From Bacteroidaceae bacterium (GTDB lineage: Bacteria; Bacteroidota; Bacteroidia; Bacteroidales; Bacteroidaceae): DNA of 59,665 bases. The first letter of the stretch is position 1, and the number at the start of each line of letters is the position of its first letter. Positions 51,334 to 59,665 of this stretch are shown here, piece after piece. The notes below the pieces were generated by a model. The model had not been told where the DNA came from. It made no database searches and saw only the letters and a program-made list of their open reading frames with translations. Both the position numbers and the translations under genes were made by a program. The stretch spans positions 1-59,665 of the forward strand of contig JAFVTL010000072.1 of the NCBI GenBank assembly GCA_017503235.1, written 5' to 3'.

Positions 51334-51371
51334 AAAAAGGTGGATATACCTTTTGGCACATCCACCTTTTT
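51334..51371. terminator. Terminator after the metallopeptidase gene
   Basis: AAAAAGGTGGAT (51334-51345) and ATCCACCTTTTT (51360-51371) form a perfect 12-bp stem with a T-run on both strands. It lies 19 bp beyond the stop at 51390 and insulates the cassette promoter from leftward read-through. Confidence 0.85.
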
Positions 51372-51389
51372 ATAATTAAGAACATTCTA

Positions 51390-53657
51390 TCAGAATTTCA
51401 TGTTCAATGTAATGGTAGCCTTGTATTCCTTACCATCCTTGACGTATACAAAGGTGGGCTTCACGGTATAAGTCGTACCCTTTTCCGTTGCTCCGAACAA
51501 GTGTCCATAAGTCAACACGAAACTATCCTTGTTGTATTCCACAAACACCGGAGCGTCTCCATAAGGTGAAGCTGCTCCGTCGGCGGCAATCCAGAATCCC
51601 ACATTCGCTGTATAAGTATAAGAAATGCTTCCATCAGGTTGTGTCAAGCCGAACGCTACCTTGCCTTCCTTCGGGTTGGCTGTTTCACCTACGACGATAG
51701 ACAATGTATTGCTGCTCAATACGGCCGGGTCAAGCACAAACGCCTGAGCAATCTGCTTCAATCCGCCATTGCCTCTCAGGTCAATCTTGCCCAACTCCCA
51801 AGTATTCATGTCCACATCACAATTGACGTCATATTCCAGCTCGATGTCTGTCGGGTCAGCACTTTCATCAATTGCAAAGTTACCCAGCAAGTCTGTACCG
51901 CTGAATGTCACTCGATAAGGCCATTGGTCATCGTCCAGTTCCTTTTCGTTCCATTCACACTGGCTGTATTCACTTGGAGCGCCCAGCACCACGAGGAACA
52001 GACGTTCGGTGTTTTCTGGCACTTCAAATGAAGCAGTGCTTTCGCCCACTGCACCTTCGTTCATGTCACCATAAACACGGGTTCCGTCCTTCTGCATGGC
52101 TACAAAACCATATCTCCAGCCTTCCTTACCCATACGTTGCGGGTTATAAGTGGTCACTGTACCCTTCACGGCTTCGTTTTCCATGTATTGACCGGCATCG
52201 CCATCAGCCAAAGCCGAACCGGCAGCCAAGCCTTCGAAAGTGACAGATACGGTATTTTCACCTTCCGGCAAATTCAACGGAATGACATTGAAACCGGTGG
52301 TAGACGGACAGCTGGCGTATGCCACCTGATAACCCTTATCGGTCTTCAACAACTTGGTACTGAATGCACCCTGTGCACCGTCGGAGTATTCACGCACGCC
52401 GTCGATGTCGAAGGTAGCCATGCGTGCTGCATAGTCATACAGTTCGGCGTAGGTCTTTGTCCAGTCACCGTTGTTGAATACATTATTGTAAGTCTTGATG
52501 GCATCATCGGGGAATACCGATTCACGCCAGATTTCACCATAAGCTTCCACGCCGTGCAGCTGTACCCAGTAGCTCTGCAACCAGTAGCTGGCATAGCGCA
52601 TCCATTCGTGGTGGAAGTGACGGTGATAGTTGGCCTTGAACACATCGAGGTCATAACCGAACTGCTGAGTCGGATAGTCCTGGAACGATTGCCACTGTGC
52701 ACATTGTTCCCAGTAAGCGCAACCGCCTTCACCCTTCGGTCCGAAGCCATAACGGAAACCACTCTTCAAGTCATCCGTACCACCCTGATAGAGTTTGTCG
52801 CAGTACACCTGATACTGGAAGGAGTGACCGATTTCGTGTGCGATGGTAGAACCTACCGGCTGACAAGTACTCGGGTTCACCCACAAGGCACCGATGACGT
52901 TGTCATAACCCGAACCGGTTGCCAACCATTCTGTCTGGTGCAACAAGTAGATTTCCATCTTATAGTCGTCCAGGTAGGACTTGCCCTTGCCCACTTCAGT
53001 CATCTTCAGCACCTCTACGTTGGTGGTATAGAACTGTTCAGCCTTTTCCAGCAAGTCGTCAATATCCACAGCCATCGGCACACCGTCTACCGGTTCCGCC
53101 TTGCTCGGGTCGTCACCGAATCCCGGTTCCCAGAACACCACGAAGTGTTCGCTCTGCTTGCTGCGGTACCACGACCATTGAGCGTCGTTACGGAACATGT
53201 CAATTCTTTCAAATTCCGCCGGCTTGTAATATCTGTCCAAGTCCTTCACTTCCGACGGGTCCATTTCTTCGAGAGTGGTTCCCGCTTGAGTGACACTGAT
53301 TTCTATCTTAGTCTTTCCGCAAGTCACTACGATGGTAGCGCTGCGTGCTTCCTTCGATGCGTTTTCGCTCACCTCGAAGCCCAGCTTTTCACTGCCGCCC
53401 ACACCTTCGGCCTTCACCAGAGTCAACCATGAAGCCGACTCCTTCAGCGTAGCCTTCCATGCAGTACGCGAGTTCACATTGATAGACTGGTAATGATATT
53501 CCGCATCGAACGACCATTCCAGGTCTGCTTCCGCAATGGTGATAAGGCTTCCTGCGCCTCCACCGTCACCGTCGTCGTCACTGTCGCTACAAGCCGCAAA
53601 GCCCATTGGCAGCAACAGGGCGAACATCCAAATCCAAAAATTCTTCATTGTTTTCAT
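51390..53657 (-). CDS. BACON/HExxH metallopeptidase lipoprotein with DUF4859-like C-terminus
   Basis: About 755 residues from MKTMKNFW (or 752 from MKNFW). Lipobox GFAAC (Cys about 23) then SDSDDDGDG. A BACON domain (about 40-126) is followed by a putative zinc peptidase with HEIGH at 274-278 and an EHFVVFWE opening like DUF6055. A beta-sandwich follows at about 425-560, then a C-terminal module (about 590-755; GFWIAADG) homologous to the DUF4859-like repeats of the protein encoded at 54557. It may cleave host or dietary glycoproteins bound at the cell surface. Two separate arguments link it to the next operon: shared domain type and orientation; an 0.9-kb gap separates them. Confidence 0.83.
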   Translation of the reverse strand: MKTMKNFWIWMFALLLPMGFAACSDSDDDGDGGGAGSLITIAEADLEWSFDAEYHYQSINVNSRTAWKATLKESASWLTLVKAEGVGGSEKLGFEVSENASKEARSATIVVTCGKTKIEISVTQAGTTLEEMDPSEVKDLDRYYKPAEFERIDMFRNDAQWSWYRSKQSEHFVVFWEPGFGDDPSKAEPVDGVPMAVDIDDLLEKAEQFYTTNVEVLKMTEVGKGKSYLDDYKMEIYLLHQTEWLATGSGYDNVIGALWVNPSTCQPVGSTIAHEIGHSFQYQVYCDKLYQGGTDDLKSGFRYGFGPKGEGGCAYWEQCAQWQSFQDYPTQQFGYDLDVFKANYHRHFHHEWMRYASYWLQSYWVQLHGVEAYGEIWRESVFPDDAIKTYNNVFNNGDWTKTYAELYDYAARMATFDIDGVREYSDGAQGAFSTKLLKTDKGYQVAYASCPSTTGFNVIPLNLPEGENTVSVTFEGLAAGSALADGDAGQYMENEAVKGTVTTYNPQRMGKEGWRYGFVAMQKDGTRVYGDMNEGAVGESTASFEVPENTERLFLVVLGAPSEYSQCEWNEKELDDDQWPYRVTFSGTDLLGNFAIDESADPTDIELEYDVNCDVDMNTWELGKIDLRGNGGLKQIAQAFVLDPAVLSSNTLSIVVGETANPKEGKVAFGLTQPDGSISYTYTANVGFWIAADGAASPYGDAPVFVEYNKDSFVLTYGHLFGATEKGTTYTVKPTFVYVKDGKEYKATITLNMKF

Positions 53658-53794
53658 ACTATTAGTTTTAAAATCCACCTATTATCATTAGTAATTCAAT
53701 CCGAACATCCAAAGTGGAATGACATTCAAATAACCACTTTCCCCAATCCACAGATACCTTCAGCCTTATCGCACATTGTGGAGTGTAGCAAAAC

Positions 53795-53844
53795 TGCACA
53801 AAAAAATGTGCAACTTTCCGTAAAACTGCACAAAAAAATGTGCA
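53795..53844. repeat. Two direct copies of a TGCACA-N6-TGTGCA hairpin
   Basis: AAAACTGCACAAAAAAATGT continues to GCAA twice, giving perfect TGCACA/TGTGCA hairpins at 53795-53812 and 53827-53844, exactly 32 bp apart (three helical turns). Direct copies of a dyad at this spacing look like paired operators. They lie upstream of the metallopeptidase gene. An AATTCC/GGAATT hairpin follows at 53844-53862. Confidence 0.7.
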
Positions 53845-53998
53845 ATTCCTCTTTTAGGAATTATTTTTCTTCATGTTCTTCCTTCCTTATTATAAGGAGT
53901 TCATCTTTAAATTCATCGTCACTATCTTCAGCCTCCCCTGTGTATCAGCGCCTTACACTGAACTTCCTCGTTTCAGTCCCCTGAAGAAACCCTCATAC

Positions 53999-54131
53999 GC
54001 TCCGGCCTCTTTTTTTGAACGTGAAGCGAAGGTGTTTTTCGTAGCGTTAAAAACAAAAAGCTGTTTGAGCGAAGCGAGTTCTTTTTGTTTAGCGCAGAAA
54101 AGTACCGGAGTAGTTCAAAAAATGCAGCCGG
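53999..54131. mobile_element. MITE-like hairpin element
   Basis: Ends CCGGCCTCTTTTTTTGAAC (54002-54020) and GTTCAAAAAATGCAGCCGG (54113-54131) are imperfect terminal inverted repeats. CTCCGG (54000-54005) pairs with CCGGAG (54105-54110), and an inner stem (about 54045-54060 with 54081-54094) surrounds GAGCGAAGCGAG. The 130-bp element carries no gene. It resembles dispersed repeats I have seen in Bacteroides intergenic DNA. Confidence 0.6.
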
Positions 54132-54169
54132 CGAATTTTATTCGGATACAATCCTCATCAACTCGTCTT

Positions 54170-54211
54170 TTCGTTCGTTTTCTTTTGTTCGGGCAAAAGA
54201 AAATGAACGAA
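54170..54211. repeat. 18-bp near-perfect hairpin (TTCGTTCGTTTTCTTTTG)
   Basis: TTCGTTCGTTTTCTTTTG (54170-54187) pairs with CAAAAGAAAATGAACGAA (54194-54211), one mismatch, loop TTCGGG. It directly follows the MITE-like element and may be part of the same composite repeat. Confidence 0.65.
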
Positions 54212-54286
54212 TACAGTATCTTCAGTATAACTTCCTAAAAATCAGCTTCGGCTGAACTTCCTCACGATGAACATCAACTTCATCTC

Positions 54287-54482
54287 CCTATATATATAGG
54301 ACCACCTTCATAGTGTGCCATACTATCATCCGTAGAGTGCCGTACCACGAACCGTAGTGCGACGTACTACGACCCGTAACTCGACGCACTACGAACCGTA
54401 GAAACTATAGTTACTATGCCGGTGCATATAGATATATATTCAGCGGTAAATAGTACTATTTGCATGCGCATATAGATCTATC
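54287..54482. repeat. Array of palindromes with about 22-bp spacing (array 3)
   Basis: Dyad cores differ in sequence but are evenly placed: CCTATATATATAGG (54287-54300, perfect), TAGTGTGCCATACTA (about 54318), CGTAGAGTGCCGTACCACG (54340), CGTAGTGCGACGTACTACG (54362), CGTAACTCGACGCACTACG (54384), AACTATAGTT (54403-54412, perfect), TATAGATATATA (about 54432), AAATAGTACTATTT (54448-54461, perfect) and ATAGATCTAT (54472-54481, perfect). Four 22-bp units between 54312 and 54399 also end in CCGT. It lies between the DUF4859-like gene's terminator and the MITE-like repeats. Confidence 0.8.
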
Positions 54483-54510
54483 TTCCCAATCACTATGACA
54501 TAGATTCAAA

Positions 54511-54543
54511 AAAAGGGTATAGAGAAACCCTATACCCTTTTTA
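54511..54543 (-). terminator. Terminator of the second Sus-like operon
   Basis: GGGTATAG (54515-54522) pairs with CTATACCC (54530-54537) and the flanks AAAA and TTTT extend the stem. On the minus strand a T-run follows, 13 bp after the DUF4859-like gene's stop at 54557. Confidence 0.85.
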
Positions 54544-54556
54544 TGGTCGTTATCAA

Positions 54557-56089
54557 TTATTCAGCAGCGTCGCCTACGTTTACTGTAATGTTTGCAGTAA
54601 CCATACCGCCATTGCAGCAAATGAGATACTTAGTTGTTACAGTAGTGTTCGGAACACAGCTTTCCGGATGATTACCGGCATAAAGCCAAAGTTCTGTTTC
54701 GTTTGAGCCGAGACATGCAAATACCAGACTGGTTTCTCCCCAACCTACTGACTTGCCTTCAGCATCCAACCAATAACCTGGAACATCACTTGTGTAAGAA
54801 GGTTCTTCTTCGCTCACTTCGTCAATGTAAATCTTCAAGTCACCAGAGTTCTTTGCCTTGTGAATTTGATAAGTTGTCATCTTGAATGCTTCACGGAGTA
54901 CATCCTTCACATCAAACTTCACGTTGCTGTAAGTGTTGTCCCATGCCTTGTCAATTACAACATCAATTACAGTGTCAGTAGTAGGTTCACCTTCTGGAGC
55001 AGTTTCAGGATCTTCGTATTCCAATACATTTACAGTAACATTGAACAAAGCAATTTTACCGTTTGCCAAGAAACCGATTTGTGCAGTAGTAGTAAATCCA
55101 CCTTCCAACAAGTTAGGCATCTGTCCTACATAGAATGTAAATTCATCATCTGGGAAGTCAGCTACATTAGCAGCATCTGTACCATAATATTCAATGAAGA
55201 AGCTACCGTTTTCATAAGCATCAACAAATCCGTTTGCATTGTACCAATAACCTGCACCAGCTGTATATTCCTGTGCATAGGTTCCGTCTTCCTTAGTACC
55301 AATGATGGCTACTTCAGACATTGAAGAAACACCCAAAGCTTCCAATACCTTAGTATGGTCGAAAGTCAAGTTATCAGCAGTATAGTCTGAACGTGGATTT
55401 ACTTCGATTGTCAAATCTTCTTCAGCTACTACTTCAGCCTTAACTTCTTCACGACCTTCTGCATGTACTGTAATCATCACACCGATACGAGTTTCCTGAT
55501 ACTTGATACATTCTACAAAGGTGTAATCTTGACCTGCAACCAGCAAGCCCGGCATCTGACCTACATTGAAAGCACCAGCTGCCACATCGTATTCAGCGAA
55601 TACACGTGCATTGTCACCCCATGAAGTCACATCACCGTTTTCATCCCACCAGTGACCCCAGCAACCATTGGTATTGTAAGCTGTCATGTCATCCTGACGA
55701 GTAGAAGCGTTGATACAGAAACCTGTCAACTTAGGAGCAGTAGTATCATCATCGTAAGCTCCCCATTCACCGCTACGCATGTTGTAGATACCCTTGCGGA
55801 GCTGTTCCGGAGTAAGACCCAGATATTCTGCGATTTCTACCGTATCGATTTCAACCAAAGCACCGTCATAAGCATTGGCAGAGATAAAGAAGCTGGTTTC
55901 GTATTCCCACATCTTTGCCACATCCCACTTGGTACGGGCGATACTTTCTTCTTCTTCCTGACGTGCGATTTCTGCAATTTCATCATCAGTCAGGACGTGA
56001 GGAGCGCTAACATCCTCGTTGTCACCACAGCTGGCCATAAAGCCCAGCGTGGTCACACACATTACTACATAAAGAAATATTTTTTTCAT
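54557..56089 (-). CDS. Three-repeat DUF4859-like lipoprotein (probable surface-binding protein)
   Basis: 510 residues. Lipobox FMASC (Cys 21). Three homologous modules (about 75-215, 225-355 and 375-505) each run: start with VEI/LTIEV/TVIDVVID, then a helical EALGVS/REAFKM stretch, then GYWYNANG or WWDENG/YWLDAEG, then a FxxGQMP-like line and a final beta hairpin (NVTVNV). This internal triplication is visible by eye. The same module appears at the C-terminus of the metallopeptidase 51390-53657. As the gene after SusD it is placed like a SusE/SusF-type surface binding protein. Ligand unknown. Confidence 0.82.
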   Translation of the reverse strand: MKKIFLYVVMCVTTLGFMASCGDNEDVSAPHVLTDDEIAEIARQEEEESIARTKWDVAKMWEYETSFFISANAYDGALVEIDTVEIAEYLGLTPEQLRKGIYNMRSGEWGAYDDDTTAPKLTGFCINASTRQDDMTAYNTNGCWGHWWDENGDVTSWGDNARVFAEYDVAAGAFNVGQMPGLLVAGQDYTFVECIKYQETRIGVMITVHAEGREEVKAEVVAEEDLTIEVNPRSDYTADNLTFDHTKVLEALGVSSMSEVAIIGTKEDGTYAQEYTAGAGYWYNANGFVDAYENGSFFIEYYGTDAANVADFPDDEFTFYVGQMPNLLEGGFTTTAQIGFLANGKIALFNVTVNVLEYEDPETAPEGEPTTDTVIDVVIDKAWDNTYSNVKFDVKDVLREAFKMTTYQIHKAKNSGDLKIYIDEVSEEEPSYTSDVPGYWLDAEGKSVGWGETSLVFACLGSNETELWLYAGNHPESCVPNTTVTTKYLICCNGGMVTANITVNVGDAAE

Positions 56090-56113
56090 AATTGTTTCTC
56101 TTGATTAAATTGA

Positions 56114-57841
56114 TTACTTGGAAGTTGTATAACCCGGATTCTGAACCAGCTTGGAGTTGGTCTTCATAGCTGTTTCAGGAATACAGTACCAATCGTAAGT
56201 AGTGCTTGTAGTAGCATCCTTACAGAACCAGCTCTTACCGTTCCATACGTTGCGGCCATCAGTCATTTGGAAACGACGGAGGTCTTGACGACGGTGAAGT
56301 TCGCAGCAGAATTCCCAGCCCAGGTCATCCAACAAACCACCGAGGATGATGTCATCACCACCTTCTGAAGTAGATTTATAACCAGTCCAGTCTGTAACAC
56401 CTACGTTACCGTTAGCGTCTGGAGTACCGGTATATTCATCGTGACCGTATGCATATACACTACCACCTTCCAAATCTGCAACTGTACGTGTAGCCTTTAC
56501 AGCAGAAGTCGGGAATGAACGCTTACGTACTTCGGTAATCAAGTCAGCAGCAGTCTGCTTGTCTTGGCCAAGACGGAGCAAACATTCAGCCTTGATGAAC
56601 AAAGCGTCTGCATAACGGAATACCGGGAAGTCGTTGGCAGTTGTACCATCATCAGTACCACCTACGATTTCATACTTGTGCAAGCGGGCACCTTCCTGTT
56701 GGAAACAACCCGGGTTGTCGATAGAGTGACACTTGATGTTGTAGTTCAAGTAACCCTTACCAGCCCAGTCGTCAGCAGTGAAAGGAATCGGGTCGCCGGC
56801 ATTCGGTGTCCAAGTACCGTCAGCATTTTCTACACCATAGTGTTGCTGGCCGTATGCCCAAGTGTCAGCCAAACGTTGGTCTTCTGGAGCATAAGTATAA
56901 ATCCACTGTGGGATACCGCAAGAACCGTTGTAACCGGCAGCTGTTGAGCCGTAAGCTTCCATACCGGTCTGTGGGAAACAGTAGCTCTGCAAACCGAACT
57001 GTACAGTGTGTGTACGGTCGCCTGGAATAGCGAAGATGATTTCAGGATTGCCTTCGATGTCTTCACGGAAGTTGTCAGAGTACTTTGGAGCCAAAGCATA
57101 CTTGCCACCGTCGATGATAGCCTGTACTTCAGTCAATGCATCTTGGAAACCATCGTTACCGGTAGTGCCGAGGTAAGCGTTCTTGTTCAAGTACAACTTG
57201 GCCAAAGCCATGCGGGCAGCAGCTTCGTTCGCCCAACCGAAAGCGTTGCTTTCGCCGATGTTGTCTCTTACATACTTGAATTCAGTAATCAGGAATTCAT
57301 ACATCTTTTCGAGACCTACCTGTTCAGGCAAATATCCCGGTTCCACTTCCTGAGTAGTCTGCAAAGGCACATTGCCGAACATGTCGAACAAATGATAGTA
57401 GAACATACCACGGAAGAAACGGGCCTGAGCCTGAGTGGCAGTATCTTCTTCAGTACAGTTGTCGAGCACGAGGTTCGCATAAGAGATACCGCGGTAAGCG
57501 ATGTCCCAAGGATTCTGGATCTGACCTACTTCAGTACCCCAGTTGTGCTTGTGGAGGTTGATGTAAGCGTCACCCCAACCCACACCCGGACGGGCAGGAA
57601 CCATGTATTGGTCGGCCGATTCTTCCAACAAGTGGAACATGCCGAACCAGTCTTCCACCAAGTAACGGTATTGGGCAACCGATGCACCCAAAATCAGGGC
57701 CAAGTCGGTTTCGTTGTTCAAGTCAACGTTGGTATCGTTGAGATCGCTATAAAGGGTCTCATCCAAGTCGGTACAAGCACCGAATGTCAATGTGCAGCAG
57801 GACACCAGACCCAAGATTGCATTTCTAAATATCTTTTTCAT
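56114..57841 (-). CDS. RagB/SusD family outer-membrane lipoprotein (second locus)
   Basis: 575 residues. Lipobox TFGAC followed by TDLDETLY. SusD-type helical fold; FFRGMFYYHLFDMFGNVPLQ and the C-terminal DLRRFQM motif are typical. It partners the SusC whose gene starts outside the window and lies 20 bp upstream. Codons are strongly biased to AAC, AAG, GAC and GGT, implying high expression compared with the first SusCD locus. Confidence 0.95.
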   Translation of the reverse strand: MKKIFRNAILGLVSCCTLTFGACTDLDETLYSDLNDTNVDLNNETDLALILGASVAQYRYLVEDWFGMFHLLEESADQYMVPARPGVGWGDAYINLHKHNWGTEVGQIQNPWDIAYRGISYANLVLDNCTEEDTATQAQARFFRGMFYYHLFDMFGNVPLQTTQEVEPGYLPEQVGLEKMYEFLITEFKYVRDNIGESNAFGWANEAAARMALAKLYLNKNAYLGTTGNDGFQDALTEVQAIIDGGKYALAPKYSDNFREDIEGNPEIIFAIPGDRTHTVQFGLQSYCFPQTGMEAYGSTAAGYNGSCGIPQWIYTYAPEDQRLADTWAYGQQHYGVENADGTWTPNAGDPIPFTADDWAGKGYLNYNIKCHSIDNPGCFQQEGARLHKYEIVGGTDDGTTANDFPVFRYADALFIKAECLLRLGQDKQTAADLITEVRKRSFPTSAVKATRTVADLEGGSVYAYGHDEYTGTPDANGNVGVTDWTGYKSTSEGGDDIILGGLLDDLGWEFCCELHRRQDLRRFQMTDGRNVWNGKSWFCKDATTSTTYDWYCIPETAMKTNSKLVQNPGYTTSK

Positions 57842-57861
57842 ATCTGTACTTTTTCAAACGA

Positions 57862-59665
57862 TTAGAAATTAAATGACAAACCTACTGTATAGCTACGAGT
57901 AGTTGGATACTTATCGCGGTCGTCGATACCCGGAGCCATGAAGTAGTTGCTTACTTCAGGGTCGATACCTGAGTAACCGGTGAGACAGAACAAGTTGGTT
58001 GCAGAAGCATACACACGAATGTTCTTGATGTACTTGTCGAGGCCACCGAGTGAAGGAAGGGTGTAACCCAATGTCACGTTAGCCAACTTCAAGTAGTCAC
58101 CGTCTTCGAGGTGGTCGCTCCAGAAACCTTGTTGCATAGAGCTTGACAGACGAACCATCTTCTGCTTGCCTGTTTCAGGATCGATATACGGAGTTCCGTC
58201 GAGGTTGATGGCCGGACGATAGTCGGCTGCACTCTTCAAACGGTTGTATGCGATAGAGTTGTTTTCGTAGAATGCACGCTGTGCGTTCAAGATCTGGTAG
58301 CCGAACTGACCGGTGAACTGCATGTTCAAGTCAAAGTTCTTGTAACGGAAGGTGTTGTTCCAACCGAAGATGATGTCAGGAGCACCGTTGCCCAAACGTT
58401 GACGGTTAGATTCGTTGTTCAAGTTTGGATTGAACTGAGTCACTTCCCATTCGCCGGCTGCGTTCTTGGCTTCTACCAATGCGAAACCGTCCTTGTCAAC
58501 ACCTACGTACTTCAAGCCCCAGAAGTCACCGAGTGACTTGCCTACTTCCATACAGTGGGTAGAAATTGAAATCGGGTCAGAGATACCACCTACTTCTTCA
58601 AAGTCGTCTGTCTGATACAAGTCGTTGGACAAGCTCAACAATTCATTCTTGTTGTGCGACATAGTCACGGTAGTTTCCCAAGTGAAGTCCTTGGTCTGAA
58701 CCGGAATGGCGTTGATCATCACTTCGATACCGGTGTTACGCATTTCACCTACGTTAGCCAAAGTATAGCCGTACATGTTCGGAGGAGTCGGAACCGGATA
58801 GTGGTACAACAAGTCCTTAGTAGTCTTGATGTAGAAATCGATAGAACCGCTCAAACGATTTTCCAATACACCCCAGTCCAAACCGAAGTTCCATTCGCTG
58901 GTAGTTTCCCACTTCAAGTCCTTGTTCACGTTCTGAACTACTTCGAGAGTCTTGATCCAGTCACCCTTCAAGTTGAGGATGTCACCATAACCTGCGAAGT
59001 TGTACAAATATTGAGCCTTATAAGATTCTGTTGGAGTGATACCGGTTACACCGTAACCTACACGCAGACGCAAGTTGTCCAACCAGTTCAAGTCCTTCAT
59101 GAATTCTTCGTTAGAGATGGTCCAACCGAGTGACAATGATGGGAAGGTAGCCCACTTGTTGTTTTCACCGAACTTGGTAGAACCTTCGTGACGGATACTG
59201 ATCAAAGCATTGTACTTGTCCTTGTAACCATAGCTAACACGACCGAAGAAACCCACCAACTTGTGGCTGTTACGGAATGAACCTACACTGGCATGACGGT
59301 CTTCTTCTGTGATGAAAGAACCGTTACCCAAGTTGTTCCACAAGAAAGCTTCTGTAGAGAAGTTACCGTTACCGGCATTGAAACCGTCGCCTTCTTCTTC
59401 CAAGTAGCTATAACCTACCAATGCATCGAAACGATGGTCATCGTTGAACACGGTGTGGTAGCGTGAAGTCAATTCCAAGTTCTTGCTGATGCTGTTGTCT
59501 TCGCTCTTTGAAGCCCAACCGTTGTAGTCGTCTTCACGAGCCAGGCTGAAGTAGCGTGGGCTGGTCCAGCTTTCAGAAGTGGAACGCCATTCACCCAATG
59601 ATACAGCCAATTTGGTTTCCCAACCTTCGATCGGTTCTACGGTCAAGTTACCGTTCAACTGAGAA
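57862..59665 (-). CDS. SusC/RagA TonB-linked transporter, 3' part (cut by window edge)
   Basis: The C-terminal 600 or so residues of a SusC beta-barrel; the frame is open to the window end, so the signal peptide, plug and TonB box are beyond it. Conserved barrel motifs include LVGFFGRVSYGYKDKY, SIRHEGSTKFG, RLRVGYGVTG and the aromatic C-terminus VGLSFNF. It should form a transporter with the downstream SusD protein. First known gene of the second Sus-like operon. Confidence 0.94.
   Translation of the reverse strand, partial: SQLNGNLTVEPIEGWETKLAVSLGEWRSTSESWTSPRYFSLAREDDYNGWASKSEDNSISKNLELTSRYHTVFNDDHRFDALVGYSYLEEEGDGFNAGNGNFSTEAFLWNNLGNGSFITEEDRHASVGSFRNSHKLVGFFGRVSYGYKDKYNALISIRHEGSTKFGENNKWATFPSLSLGWTISNEEFMKDLNWLDNLRLRVGYGVTGITPTESYKAQYLYNFAGYGDILNLKGDWIKTLEVVQNVNKDLKWETTSEWNFGLDWGVLENRLSGSIDFYIKTTKDLLYHYPVPTPPNMYGYTLANVGEMRNTGIEVMINAIPVQTKDFTWETTVTMSHNKNELLSLSNDLYQTDDFEEVGGISDPISISTHCMEVGKSLGDFWGLKYVGVDKDGFALVEAKNAAGEWEVTQFNPNLNNESNRQRLGNGAPDIIFGWNNTFRYKNFDLNMQFTGQFGYQILNAQRAFYENNSIAYNRLKSAADYRPAINLDGTPYIDPETGKQKMVRLSSSMQQGFWSDHLEDGDYLKLANVTLGYTLPSLGGLDKYIKNIRVYASATNLFCLTGYSGIDPEVSNYFMAPGIDDRDKYPTTRSYTVGLSFNF

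Noticed and set aside
52137-53432. Plus-strand frame of 431 residues
   Set aside because: Antisense to the BACON/HExxH peptidase gene; no domain is visible in the translation.
53873-54238. Plus-strand frame of 121 residues
   Set aside because: It translates the MITE-like repeats; no ribosome site and no recognisable domain.
54287-54482. CRISPR array
   Set aside because: Units are 22 bp, with changing palindromic cores and no constant repeat alternating with 30-bp spacers; no cas gene is present.

Overview
The window is a stretch of Bacteroidales chromosome, most likely Bacteroides, Phocaeicola or a close relative. The evidence is two SusC/SusD pairs, many lipoproteins with an SxC or AxC lipobox followed by acidic residues, BACON, DUF4859 and DUF3791/DUF3990 domains, and promoters of the Bacteroides type (TAnnTTTG at -7, sometimes TTTG or TTG about 20 bp upstream). 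No tRNA, rRNA, CRISPR array, integrase or intact insertion sequence was seen. The species cannot be named from the sequence alone.

Layout. 0-6.7 kb: a CDP-glycerol glycerophosphotransferase-like enzyme, a membrane-anchored metallophosphatase and two convergent LtaS-like membrane sulfatase-fold enzymes, which suggests phosphoglycerol-type envelope decoration. 6.7-18.6 kb: housekeeping genes, namely RNase H1, argS, a probable operon (membrane protein, YqaA-like protein, MnmD, ZnuA-like and ZnuC-like proteins), purD, and an rlmL-like methyltransferase with a DPP IV-type peptidase. 18.7-33.4 kb: one long leftward operon encoding SusC, SusD, four accessory lipoproteins (two with leucine-rich repeats), a subtilisin-like lipoprotein protease, a DUF1573 protein and a small lipoprotein. 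No glycan-cleaving enzyme is present, so it looks like a protein or peptide acquisition locus rather than a polysaccharide locus. 33.7-38.6 kb: nadB, serine acetyltransferase, a 42-residue basic protein gene and RNase R. 38.8-42.6 kb: a CotH-type lipoprotein, an extended SDR and a PAP2/sphingolipid-synthase-like membrane enzyme in one rightward operon. 42.8-46.7 kb: a second DPP IV-like peptidase divergent from an aminopeptidase P. 47-50.3 kb: a beta-propeller lipoprotein with a CxxCH haem motif and a partner membrane/TPR protein. 50.3-51.3 kb: a compact DUF3791-DUF3990-DUF3791 cassette resembling an ADP-ribosyltransferase toxin-antitoxin module. 51.4-59.7 kb: a BACON/HExxH metallopeptidase and a second Sus-like operon (DUF4859 lipoprotein, SusD, SusC cut by the window edge).

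The strongest unexplained signals are non-coding. At least three intergenic arrays (1-120, 9471-9548, 54287-54482, and more weakly 46812-46877) consist of short palindromes whose sequences differ from unit to unit but whose centres are spaced about 22 bp apart, close to two helical turns. Several hairpin-forming dispersed repeats also occur: three copies of a CACAGATTACACAGATT-type inverted repeat, a MITE-like element near 54.0 kb, and a 22-bp perfect inverted repeat upstream of pepP. The best protein-level candidates for a poorly described system are the ART-like cassette, the protease/LRR SusCD locus and the CxxCH propeller pair.
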